The notes beneath the pieces were generated by a model. That model saw only the letters and a list, made by a program, of their open reading frames with translations, did not search any database and was not told the origin of the DNA. DNA of 64,000 bases from Meloidogyne chitwoodi (Eukaryota > Nematoda > Chromadorea > Rhabditida > Meloidogynidae). Shown here piece after piece: positions 12,375-22,649 of this stretch; within the stretch, counting starts at the first letter, position 1, and the number at the start of each line of letters is the position of its first letter. A program made the translations under genes and the position numbers. The DNA lies in the NCBI GenBank assembly GCA_015183035.1, contig JACZZP010000005.1, positions 2,588,233 to 2,652,232 of the forward strand, in the 5' to 3' direction.

Positions 12375-12816
12375 ATTAAAAATAATTTCCAATATTTCTG
12401 AAATTATGGAAATTTAAAAAGCAACTTTAAGTTTATGTCCTTTTTCGTAAAATCTTTGGTTTTTATTATATTAAATGCAAAAAATTGCATTAAATAATTA
12501 GATTTAAGACTATTTTTAAACTTTTCAGCAATTCTCATCAAACCAAAAATGAGGTAAATTATTTTTCAAAATAATGTGTTAAACTCGTGATCACACTGAT
12601 TAAAAAACAACACCCTAGTTGCTCATTTGTAAGAATATCTGACCTAAGTTCAATATATTAAATATTTAAGGGACTGTCTCTAAATACGCCCAATATCTGA
12701 ATTTTTTCTTATCTCTGCAATTTTCCTTATAGATGCGAGGATTTCTATTTGGTATATAAAGTAACATGCCTAGAAGAATCACATAAAATGTAGCAAATTA
12801 TAAAAAATATATTTAG
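12375..12816. other. Gene-free stretch, possible upstream exon
   Basis: AT-rich DNA before an orphan terminal exon. A possible 25-base exon at 12529-12553 (AG before, GTAAAT after) reads NSHQTKNE in the frame of that exon. No start codon or leader could be linked to it. Confidence 0.35.
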
Positions 12817-12960
12817 ATTGAGGAACTATCACCCAAGAGTAGAACAATCTTAAACCAATGGATTGAAGATGAGAGCGAAGTGTCTACTCCCCAAAATCCA
12901 AACTCAAACGAATCAAAAAAGTCTAAAATCAAACTGAAGGAATGTTGCACCATAATGTGA
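12817..12960 (+). CDS. Terminal exon ending in Glu-Cys-Cys-Thr-Ile-Met
   Basis: A 47-residue coding exon after a TTTAG acceptor, open to TGA. It begins IEELSPKSRTILNQWIEDES, has a polar Asn/Ser/Lys stretch and ends KLKECCTIM. The last six residues resemble the end of the secreted protein at 29385-30025 (RGECCNIM). By form the last four residues are a CaaX prenylation box, yet the related protein has a signal peptide, which argues against cytosolic prenylation. The 5' exons were not found, so this may be a fragment of a gene or a relic. Confidence 0.45.
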   Translation: MEELSPKSRTILNQWIEDESEVSTPQNPNSNESKKSKIKLKECCTIM

Positions 12961-13259
12961 AAATTGATGCTTTCTACGTTTAACTCGCTGGTTCTGAGTA
13001 ACATGTTTGGAAAATCAAATATTTATTTTAGATTAGTAGATCGATAAATTATTATATTCTATAACTGAATTGATTAAAAATTTTAATTTTTTTGAGAAAA
13101 ATCACAAATCAAACCAGATTTAACAGTAAATATTGATATTTTTGAGTAAACTTTTTATTTTAAATAAAAATGTTCAATACAAAATACCTTAGCGGTTCAG
13201 GCGGTTCCATCACCCATCAAAATATTCTGGAAAAAAATAAATTAGTTCAATTTTTTAAA

Positions 13260-13857
13260 TTATTTACATGCCATATTCATTTCGAACTCCCATTTGCTTA
13301 TAGTGCCATCATGATCAATGTCCATCTAAAATTTAAAAAAAGTCTTATCTTTATAAAATTAATTTAAAAAATTTACCCAGTCTTTAATATATTCCAAAGA
13401 GTATGCCCTCAATTCTAAATCGTCAACTTTCCCGTTTCCATCAACATCAAGCTTTTTCAATTTTGCTTCAGTAAAAAATGAATGATATTTATTTATTGCC
13501 TCTTCACTATTTTCGACAACCCAAACAGCTTTCCAAAATTTTGGTCCATAAACAAATCTTTTTAATTCTTCCATATCAATGCCGCCATCTTTATTTTCAT
13601 CTGCCATCTAAATTTTAAATATTTTAGATGACAAATTTAAATTTTCCATAAAAATTAACTCACAGTAAATAAATTTGCCTTTTTCTTTGCCCCTGGTGTG
13701 TTTTTCTTGTCTTCATTATCTTTAAATTAATTTAAAAAAAAACATTTTTTAAATTCATTTTTAATAAAAACCAACTACCTTTAGATTTATTAGACAATAC
13801 TGAAATTATAAATAATCCAAAAATAATTAAATTAAAAAAAATTATAATTATTTTCAT
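13260..13857 (-). CDS. Secreted three-EF-hand calcium-binding protein
   Basis: Calcium-binding protein of 143 residues in four exons (13857-13779, 13719-13664, 13607-13377, 13325-13260), phases consistent. Residues 1 to about 22 are a signal peptide (MKIIIIFFNLIIFGLFIISV). A short Lys-rich linker follows, then three EF-hand loops with acidic ligands in canonical places: DENKDGGIDMEE, DVDGNGKVDDLE and DIDHDGTISKWE. The arrangement recalls reticulocalbin/calumenin-type secretory-pathway proteins but is much shorter than these (usually near 300 residues), and there is no HDEL-type retention signal; the protein ends EFEMNMACK. It is therefore probably exported. The partner is unknown. Confidence 0.8.
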
Positions 13858-14622
13858 TTTTATTTGTGATCAGAGTTGGATAATTTTTTAAGAAATATAT
13901 TTAAATTTTAAAATAATCTATAAAAATTGTTAGGAAAAAAATATTCTTTCTCTACTAATTTACCTATATTTGAAAGTTAGTGAAAATTAATAAAAAAAAT
14001 CTTTTTTTATATACATATATTTTTTGACATTCGCCAAGGCCGCAAAATAAATGTGTAAAAAGATCTAAAATCATTCTCTTTTAATTAATGAGAACAATAA
14101 TTCGATTAAATAATTTATAAATAGGTATTTTAATTTAAGTGTGTAATGATTTAAAAGGATTTAATTTGTAGAAATTTTTGATTAAATTATTATAAATTGC
14201 TATTGACTTTTTTACTTTTGTTTTAAGATTTTTAATTGAGTTCTGATATCTAAAAATAAATCAAAAGAATGGTGTAATGATACGTAAATAGGTTAAATTT
14301 ATTAATTTTCCGTTCTACCACACTTCAAATTGAGTATGTGAGACTAAGACTTTATTAACAGTGACAGTGGTTTTTATACTGAACCTTGACCATACAGCTT
14401 TTATGTAAAAAACCTCCAGCAACTCGAATAATTTTTTTCCCTCATTTAATTTTAGTATTTAATTCTTTAAATTATTTTTTATGCTTTATTGACTTCTAAC
14501 TTTATTTTTTTATAATTTCATTAAAAAATTAATGCAACTAGGCAACAATATTTCCGCCTAACTTTTAATTTTATAATTTATAATATTTCCTTTTTTTATT
14601 CAGTAATGCACTTAAGTAATAA
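13858..14622. other. Gene-free stretch
   Basis: AT-rich intergenic DNA up to the Merlin-type element. No exon or repeat recognised. Confidence 0.5.
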
Positions 14623-14630
14623 AAGGCTAG

Positions 14631-15316
14631 GGTACTTGTCGGTTATCCCTACGCACTTTTGCGGACTTTTTTTTGCGGACAAAATTTATTAATATATATA
14701 AAACAACTACAATAAAAAATCAATCCAATGCCCAATATTTCCCCCAAGCAAGTATAATTTCTTCAAAAACGTCTCCATCACCAATCATTTTCCTCCAAAT
14801 AAATTCTGCAAAATAACTTTCCAAATGATGACGTGCTGTAGATTTCTAATTGCTCTTCACACCATTTTATAGATGTGAGTTCTTTAGCCCAACTATAGAT
14901 GAACCGAACAATTGTGACAAATGAAAGTTTCGTATTGCTGAACCAGTTGCCACTGCGAACACCTTGTTGTTGACGACATCTCCTACATTCCCAAACTGGA
15001 CGTTGTTTGTGATAAAGTTTCATTTCATGTCCATCGCGACAAACTCTAGTTTTGTGTAGAAGACCTCGATCTTGTAAAAATTCGATGGCATCTTTTTCAG
15101 TTGTTGGCAAATCCCAAATTTTCATTATAAAGTAAATAGAATAATAAAATCAAAATAATAGACTGCAACTAAATAAAATATCAAATTAAAAAAATAAAAT
15201 TTAAAATAGAATACAATAAAATGTACTTTTTTATTTATTCTTGTCTTTTTATATATTAATAAATTTTGTCCGCAAAAAAAGTCCGCAAAAGTGCGTAGGG
15301 ATAACCGACAAGTACC
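14631..15316. mobile_element. Merlin-type DNA transposon, internally deleted
   Basis: A 686-bp element bounded by nearly perfect terminal inverted repeats of about 68 bases. Both ends begin GGTACTTGTCGGTTATCCCT and continue ACGCACTTTTGCGGAC; the only early difference is 8 against 7 T in a T run. It is flanked by an exact 8-bp duplication AAGGCTAG (14623-14630 and 15317-15324). An 8-bp duplication and an ISXO2/IS1016-like transposase are the marks of the Merlin superfamily. The remaining coding sequence holds only the N- and C-terminal parts of the transposase, so it cannot move by itself. Near-identical ends suggest recent insertion. Confidence 0.9.
14708..15125 (-). pseudogene. Merlin/ISXO2-like transposase remnant
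   Basis: The intact first part (from 15125) reads MKIWDLPTTEKDAIEFLQDR, then CRDGHEMKLYHK and WECRRCRQQQGVRSGNWF, with Cys pairs of the N-terminal zinc ribbon typical of these enzymes, and FIYSWAKELTSIKWCEEQL. After about residue 98 the frame changes. The original C-terminal part continues in the neighbouring frame as HHLESYFAEFIWRKMIGDGD and EEIILAWGKYWALD, then a stop at the left end. The central DDE catalytic region is missing, so one internal deletion out of frame explains the structure. The open frame itself runs past the junction to a stop at 14778. Confidence 0.82.
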
Positions 15317-15324
15317 AAGGCTAG

Positions 15325-15725
15325 AATTATTTTAAAAAAATTTCACATTGTTTATCACGCAAGGTTTTATTAAAGTTTTAAAAACTTTTCTTTTCATATT
15401 GTTCAAATATTTTAATGTGGCTTTATATTTTAATTTTAAAAATTTTATTATTTATTTTTTTATTTATCTTTTAACATATTTATCAATGATATTTGTCCGA
15501 TACCAGATACCCAAAACTTAATAATAGATACTATATGTTTTATTTTTTATTTTCTCTTTTCATTCCTGACTCGAAAATTTTTTTGAAAAACAGCAATTTA
15601 CGAAATAAAAATAGTTAAAAAATGATATAATATCACATTCTGTCATCAAAATTTTCAAATCCTAATTTTAAAAAATCAAAAACTGATTTAAAAATTTTCT
15701 TTCGCGTCTACATTCGATTTCGTAT
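15325..15725. other. Gene-free stretch
   Basis: AT-rich DNA between the transposon and the 3' end of a secreted-protein gene. Nothing recognised. Confidence 0.5.
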
Positions 15726-16344
15726 TTAATGATGTCCACTACATTTGTCCATTCCCTTCTGTACCACATTATTAATAAATCCAGTTATAGGACGGTATAC
15801 ATCTGGTGAAATAACATGAGGTTTTGGATTTGGAGGCGCTTCTAAGTGTTTTTTAATATAGGCTTGTTTAATTCGTTCTTGAAGATTTTGTGGACCAAAC
15901 AGATTAATTGTAGATTTGCTTTCTTCATCCGATTCTTTCATGACTAAAAAAGATTTTTTTAACAATTTAATTTAATTTTATTTGCATTGTCAAAGTCTTT
16001 TTTCTTAAACTTTTTGTAATATTTTTAACTAAAATATATATCTATTTTTTAATGTTAGAATGATGATTAATTTTCATATTATAAATATTACCATCTGAGT
16101 GTCGCAAAAGATTTCTTGATGAAGACCCTGAAAAATTAGAAGTAAAAAAAATAAATAAAATCTTCAAAGGCATTTTTTAATATGCTGCGATATCTAACAG
16201 AAATTTACAAGTTATTTTATTATTTAACAAACCACTATCTGAAGAGTGGCGTGGGCCTTCAATTTTAGCTGACCTTCCGACACAGTTTGAAAATTCAAAT
16301 AGTAATATAGAAATAATTATTGTTATAATAATAATGTTGGACAT
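15726..16344 (-). CDS. Secreted orphan protein of 121 residues
   Basis: Family not recognised. Three exons (16344-16233, 16127-16092, 15943-15726) join with matching phases 1, 1 to give 121 residues. A signal peptide begins MSNIIIITIIISILLFEFSN and ends near CVG. The mature part starts with RSAKIEGPRHSSDSG and SSSRNLLRHSD. It then has an acidic patch (KESDEESK), a helix-like Gln/Lys segment (PQNLQERIKQAYIKKHLEAP), a Pro-rich turn (PPNPKPHVISPDVYRP) and the end QKGMDKCSGHH. One Cys in the mature protein. Minus strand, between the Merlin element and G-alpha copy 3. Confidence 0.7.
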
Positions 16345-17581
16345 TCTGTGCTCTTGCTCAAAATTTTAAATTTATAAAATATACATATTTTTGGAAAAAT
16401 TATATATTCTATTAGAAATTTGGATAATCATTGAAAACTAAACTTTACTCTGTACGCTTACTTAATCAGATCTTTTACCTAAACAATTGGGTTTTATTTT
16501 TCCTCTAAACAGCCGTCCGCTCATCTTTTTAAACAACTTGAAAAATTTAAATTAAAGTAAGGACTCAGTATTAAATTCTAAATGAAATAAATGGTTATAT
16601 GGCCTCGCTTTAATAGAATATGAGCAAAAATCCACAAATCACCACACACACTGCATTGATTTCTTATAAATTATAAATTGCAAATATTGGCATTTTCGTT
16701 CTTATAAATGTACTTTTATGGGGAGTAAAAAGCCTTGTATACTCCTCCGCTTAATAAACTATACTTTAGGTAGTACAATGCATTGTGTTTTGTTTTCTGC
16801 TAATATTCGGCTAAATTATTTAGATATTAAAAAAATAAAAAACTGTAAAACGAGTAAAACTTTGCTAATTAACGTTTAAAAAGTTATAGCCTTTTGACAT
16901 TACTTTTTTAATTTTAAATGTCTTCTATTTATTAATAATTACCTAATTTATAGCTATATCTTACACATTGTTTTTATTCAATTAGCTTACAAAATAATAG
17001 CTTTGCTATTACTTGCAAATGCCAATAAATAATAGTAGTTTTATTTCATTAAACATTATTTATATTTTTATTATAATTATATGTTTAAGTGCGTTTAGCA
17101 TTTTATCCCTTTTTTAATCGCCAAAATTATTTATATCCCCCAAAAAAAAAAATCTTATATTCATATAATCTACCTATTTTCCTATAAATCAACTTAAACA
17201 TACAAACTTTATTTCGTTGTCACTCAATCATTAATTTATATTAACGTACACGCAACTTTGAATCCAACAAGGAATAAAGTTTTTCTTTTAAAACTACATA
17301 AAAATACAAATTTTTCCCTTCAAAGTTATGATTTTTTCCTTCATTTTTGAACTTTTTAATAAAAAATATTTTAAATAGACCTTTTATCAAAAAAAAATTA
17401 AACTAAAATTTGCTTTCGCGTGTTAAGTGGAGATTTTAAAATTAACAAAGTATGCTTAATATAAAATCCAATTTTTTTTATTTCACCTGTAATTTTTTGA
17501 AATGCAATAATATTTTGTATTTTTAAGTTTTTATTCGTTTTTATTTAAGAAAGAAAAAAGTTAGTTTATTAATTTAAGCAT
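16345..17581. other. Gene-free stretch upstream of G-alpha copy 3
   Basis: Very AT-rich intergenic DNA between divergent genes. No exon, RNA gene or repeat recognised. Confidence 0.5.
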
Positions 17582-19630
17582 ATGAATCTACGCGAATTTA
17601 ATTCTTCATCTGAACACAATGGAATTGCCGAATTTATTGATAATTTAAAATTTCGAATGTTTTGTTGTAACAATGATCGTCGCTTTAATTTTTATAAAAA
17701 TGAACTAGAAAAGCGTGATTTAATGAAACGATCACGTACAATAGATGAAGAACTTGAGAGCGAGAAAATGTCAATGAAAAAAACGTTAAAAATACTTTTG
17801 TTAGGTTAAATTTTATTTTAGAAAGTTTATTTATGATTTTTGTCCAGGCGGTCCTGAAAGCGGCAAAAGCACAATATTCAAACAAATGAAGTTTGTATTT
17901 TTTAAAATTAAGATTTAAAAATTTTAAACGGTACTTATCCCTTGTAAAATTTTAGCCAGTGGGTAGATCAATCTTTGTTTTTCCTGAAAGTTAATGCTAG
18001 GTGCTTTGCTCACCAAAATAATACGAACTGACAAATGAGCTACTTGAGAACTGCTTTTTATTTTTATAGACCTTAAACACCCGCCCAACCATTATTTATT
18101 CAGCTAAATCTACCTTATATTATAACATGCAATACAATTTAAAATTTTTAAGAATTTTGCACATGAATGGCTTTACTGAAATTGATTTGCTCAATTATCG
18201 ATATCTTGTTTATAGCAATCTGATTCAGGGAATTAATCAATTAATTGAAGGAGCAAAATTAGTAGATATTGAAATTAGCAAAGATGTTGTGGTTTGTTTA
18301 ATTTTTACAAATATTTAGCAATCAAAATTAAACTCGGAATTGGCATTAGCTACTCAGAATCTTAATTAGTTTAGTCTATTAAAATTCAATTTAAGGAAGA
18401 TGTTGCTGTAATAAAGAATTATTATCATACTACACATCCTGCTGAACTTGAATTAACTCCATTATTAGCAGTACATATTCGAAGAGTTTATAAATCTGAA
18501 TTTATTTTAAAAACACTTAAAAAACAACATGAAATTGTTCTACTTGATTCTGCTGTCTAGTAAAAAAATTTTTTTGCTAATAATTCTTTAAATGAAAATT
18601 TTAAAAAATTTCAGTTTTCTTGAAAATCTGGATCGAATAGCTGATCATGATTACAAGCCAAATCATCAGGTATTTTTTATTTGGACTCTCTTCTTTAAAA
18701 AATAATTTTAATTTTTAGGATATTTTACGCTCAAGGGTGCCTACAACGGGTATTTGTGATATTGAATTCAGATATAAAAATATAAATTTAAGGTAAATTT
18801 TTTTGTTTTTAAAAGATTTTTAATGCTTAGAATGGTTGATGTTGGTGGTCAAAGATCTGAACAACGCAAATGGATTCATTGTTTCGGTATATAATTAATT
18901 TAATAATAACTTAAAAAAATTTCTTTAGATAATGTTAATGGTATTCTTTTTGTTGCCGAACTTTCTGGTTATAATCAAATGTTGTTTGATGGTGAACAAA
19001 CAGTTAATAGACTAAAATATAGCTTATATCTCTTCAAACGGATAGTTAATAATAAGTTTGAATTTTACTTATATTTTAATTTTAGAATTATTATTTAAGG
19101 GCATTTGGTAAGAGAACAGCCATAATTCTTTTCTTAAATAAGGTATTTTTAATTTTTTCCTATATTATTGTATTTAGATTTAAAAATTGTAACATTAAAT
19201 TTATTAAAATCTCTTATTTAGGCTGATATTTTCAAAGAAAGGCTAGAAATTTTTCCTCTTAATGTTTGTTTCAGGGCATATACGGGTTTGAGAAATTAAT
19301 CATATTATTATTCTAAAATACTATCTAGGGGAAAATGATTTTGATGCAACAGCAAATTATGTATCAGATAGATTTCATTCAGCTGTAACACCTAGTTTGA
19401 GTGAGGTCAAACCTGTCTATACACATTATACTAATGCAACGGATACAAGAAATATTGACAGGGTAAAAATTTTTTGTTTAAAAATTTTTCAAAAATTTGG
19501 TGCTTTTCGGTGCCAACTCTAATCATTTAAGTTTTTTAAATGTATTTTAAGTTATCCTATTTTTCAGGTCTTTGAATCTTGCGTTGATGTTATTTTCCGC
19601 GTCAGTATGGAGAAGGTCGGGCTAAAATGA
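17582..19630 (+). CDS. Divergent G-protein alpha subunit (copy 3)
   Basis: G-protein alpha subunit of about 398 residues, longer than the usual 350-360 because some 65 residues precede the P-loop. The N-terminus has no MGxxxS myristoylation signal ([14 protein letters not shown]); a Cys pair at FRMFCCNN might be palmitoylated. P-loop [13 protein letters not shown] has Pro where the family has Gly (equivalent to Ras Gly12). Switch I RVPTTGI, switch [19 protein letters not shown] with catalytic Gln, NKAD, and TNATDT in place of TCATDT. C-terminus MEKVGLK. The helical domain is poorly conserved. Splice phases are consistent over twelve exons. Likely a fast-evolving nematode-specific G-alpha; nucleotide turnover may differ from the family norm. 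Confidence 0.85.
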
Positions 19631-20289
19631 AACATACTTTCTCAAGTGTGATTATAGGAAAAATATTAAAAATGAATATTTTTTATTAAATTTATGTTTT
19701 TTCATAATTCAGGCTGCATTGTTGTAAAATCGAGTTAGATGTAAATATCAGGAATTTTATTCAAATAGTGCGATTGTTGGATTTGATTTTTTTCTTTATC
19801 TTATTTTTACAGAATATTTTATTCAATTTTTACAAGTTTTATAAATAAGAGATGGATGATAAATAATTTTTGTTTTATTTTAAATTTTCTTCAAGCAATT
19901 TATATTTCTTCAGAGTTAGCACTTGTTAAGTACACTCGAAAAATAATAAAAAAACACCTAGTAGTTTGTTCATCAAAACAAGCGAACTTAGCGTGCGTTT
20001 CCACTTGCACTAAAATGAACTTACACTTGGGAGTTATAAAAATAAAAGCCAACACTAGTCATTTCTCTCTTTCAGTCTATTTCGATTAATAAAATCCATG
20101 TGCAAACAAACACTCTGCGTTATATAAATTTATTGATTTACTAGTTTTTAATTAGTGGAAATAATTCATTTTTTCATTTTATTCCTTTTTTGGTATCAAA
20201 TTATTGTTAATTAATATCAAAGTTTTGAACATTTGTGTTTTAAAAACCTTGTAATTTTAGTAAAAAATTCTAAAATGCTTGCAAAAGAC
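19631..20289. other. Gene-free stretch
   Basis: Intergenic DNA between G-alpha copy 3 and the MOB3-type gene on the same strand. One 77-codon open frame lacks a leader, motif or conservation clue and is not called. Confidence 0.45.
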
Positions 20290-22007
20290 ATGGCAACAAG
20301 CTTTTTTGACTTTCTGCACATGAACAAGCAAAAAGTTGGTTTTTTAAAATTAGTTTTCGGTGATTTAGAAACAATTCATTTTACAAGTAAAAATGGCTGT
20401 ACTATAGTATACCGGACGCAAAATTTTGTATCAAAAGACATACCATTCGATTCGTCTCAACGAGCTGAGTCGAATGGTACAACTCTCATGATGCGGAAAT
20501 TCCTATGAACCGAGATACTGGTCCCTGAAAATCGAAAAACCATAGAGGGGAGTAAGCTCCACTATGTGATTACCGCGGCTGCTCATAAATTGTTTTCGCT
20601 GAATTAATTATTTTGTTTTAATTATAGCTGTAGAATAACGCATGTACCAAAAAGCCAACCAGGGATGGGCTCTCACACGAAGAAGTGATAAAACACTCCC
20701 TATAGGTCCAAGTTTGGCGTGTTTCCATCAAACTTCGATCCTTCATAACTTTGTTCAAAATAGTTCAATCACGATGATTTTCATCTCATTCGATAGGTCT
20801 CGACGAGCTCTTTCGAATGAGCTATTATACACATATTTGAAATTTTCACCCCAAAAATGTGCTTACTCCCCCCTTTGGGTTTTCGAATTTTAGGGGCTTG
20901 TATCTCGACTTTTAGGCATTTCCGCATCATGAGAGTAGTACCATTCGACTCAGCTCGTCGAGACGAATCGAATGGTATGTCTTTTGATACAAAATTTTGC
21001 GTCCGGTATACTATAGTATATCCGTAAAAATGAAGCCTAAGATAAATTCCATTTTCCATCAAAAATTTTTCTTACATTTTAGACATTTCGTCCTAAAAAA
21101 CGCTTTCCTCATGGCACTCTTCGACATAATTTACATAAGCAAGCGCAAGCAACACTAAATTCTGGAGTTGACCTTAAGCAAGTTGTACGATTACCTCCTA
21201 ATGAATCTTTGGATGATTGGCTAGCTGTAAATAGTGGGTAGATTATTGTTTATTTAATTTATTATTTTTAAATTTGAAATTTTCTAAATATCGCGGTAGA
21301 AACCCAGACTTTATTTTTCACACTTAACTTTAGCTGTCGACTTTTTTAATCGAATAAATTTACTCTATGGAATTTTGGCTGATAATTGTACTGCTGAATC
21401 TTGCCCAACCATGTGTGGTGGTGCAAAATATGAATATCTATGGCAGGACGGTGTTGAATTTAAAAAACCTACAAGATTACCTGCAAAGGTATTTTTAAAA
21501 ATTTTTATCAAACAAGAGCAAATTTTTTTTAAGGATTATATGCATAAATTAATGGATTGGATTGAAGAGCGTATAAATAATGAAAAAATTTTTCCTTCTT
21601 CAACAGGTGAATTTTGAGATAACAAAACTCTTAAAATATCATTAAATTTTTTCAGATATTCCTTTTCCCAACGATTTTCGTCAGACTTGCAAAAAAATTT
21701 TATCACGTCTTTTTAGGATATTTGTACATATTTATATTCATCATTTTGAAAGATTAGTTCAAATTGGAGCGGTAGATTTATTTAAATTAATTTTTTGTTA
21801 AAGTTTAAATTTAGGAACCCCATGCAAATATGCTCTACAAACATTATTATTATTTTGTCACAGAATTTTCACTTGTTACACAACGAGAACTGGATGCTTT
21901 GGTTAGAAAATATCAATCTTAAAAATAATTTTTATAAAATTTTTTAGAAAGATTTGACTACTAGATTGATAACAAATCCTCAATCACAACAGCCTATGAA
22001 AAATTAA
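20290..22007 (+). CDS. MOB kinase activator, MOB3 type
   Basis: MOB-family adaptor that binds NDR/Hippo-type or STRIPAK-associated kinases in the cytoplasm. Seven exons (20290-20334, 21083-21233, 21334-21488, 21534-21606, 21656-21771, 21815-21901, 21948-22007) join to 228 residues, against about 217 in animals. Diagnostic stretches: [51 protein letters not shown], the zinc site [12 protein letters not shown] with later HIYIHHF, and [24 protein letters not shown], the Cys pair spacing and YEYLWQDG point to MOB3 rather than MOB1 or phocein. An upstream in-frame ATG at 20275 is possible; 20290 was chosen by comparison with the usual short N-terminus. Intron 1 is 748 bases because it contains a fold-back repeat. 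Confidence 0.9.
20401..21017. repeat. Fold-back (inverted) repeat inside the MOB3-type gene
   Basis: Two arms of about 158 bases in opposite orientation, about 20401-20560 and 20860-21017, around a 300-base centre. Both start ACTATAGTATACCGGACGC and contain a palindromic box (CATTCGATTCGTCTC...GAGCTGAGTCGAATG) and GATGCGGAAAT. Similar boxes and the phrase GAAAATCGAAAAACCATAG occur in the satellite at 60.3-60.5 kb. Mirrored open frames on the two strands are translations of the arms. Confidence 0.8.
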
Positions 22008-22649
22008 TTGTTTTTCTTCCTTTTCATCTTTATATTTATTAACAAGTTTATTTTTCTTACCAAACTATAAACTTGGTTATTTCCTCCATTATCGAAATAT
22101 ATATATAGATTGCTCTTGGGTTTCACCTGTCTTAAAAAGTTTTTGCTTATTTTATTATTTTTCTTTGTCAGAATTTACTAGAATCTTTTAAGCCGATTTT
22201 TCAATTAATGACAGTCATTTTCTTAATTCGTATTTTTATATATTTTGTGTGCTTTCGGCATAATGCCGCTGCTTGTAGGCAGTTTTATTCTCTATTTATT
22301 TCACAAAAAATACGGTTACAAATAAGTGTGGAACAAACTAAAATTCAGAATCAGAGGAATTTTAAGTTGACCTAAAAATCCAAGGTCAATTGTTTAACTA
22401 ATCTTTGTTTTAATTAAATTATTAAAGGAAATAATTAAAATATGTTTGTAGTCTTGACATGACATTCTTTGTTTCATTTCTTAGTAATTTCATTCTTTTA
22501 TTATTTTGGTTGCCGCCGTAACCATAATTTATATTTAATGGAAGGCTTATGTAAGCGTAATTAGAAATAAAAAGTATTTCTCATTATTTTTTGGTTTTTT
22601 GATTTAGAGATTTAAATAAAAAATAAGCAACAAATATTAATATTCAAAA
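22008..22649. other. Gene-free stretch
   Basis: Intergenic DNA between the MOB3-type gene and G-alpha copy 4. No feature recognised. Confidence 0.5.

Noticed and set aside
12817..12960. Prenylated small GTPase based on the CaaX-like end
   Set aside because: No GTPase motif in the exon, and the gene with the same ending has a signal peptide.
12813..13004. 63-codon minus-strand frame
   Set aside because: Opposite-strand shadow of the plus-strand terminal exon ending ECCTIM, which has an acceptor and a better composition.
19856..20089. 77-codon plus-strand frame
   Set aside because: No leader, domain or splice signal. Composition as for intergenic DNA.
20233..21062. Mirrored open frames on both strands with the same peptide core
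   Set aside because: Products of the inverted repeat arms in the MOB3-type intron. Only the short stretch 20290-20334 of the first is a real exon.
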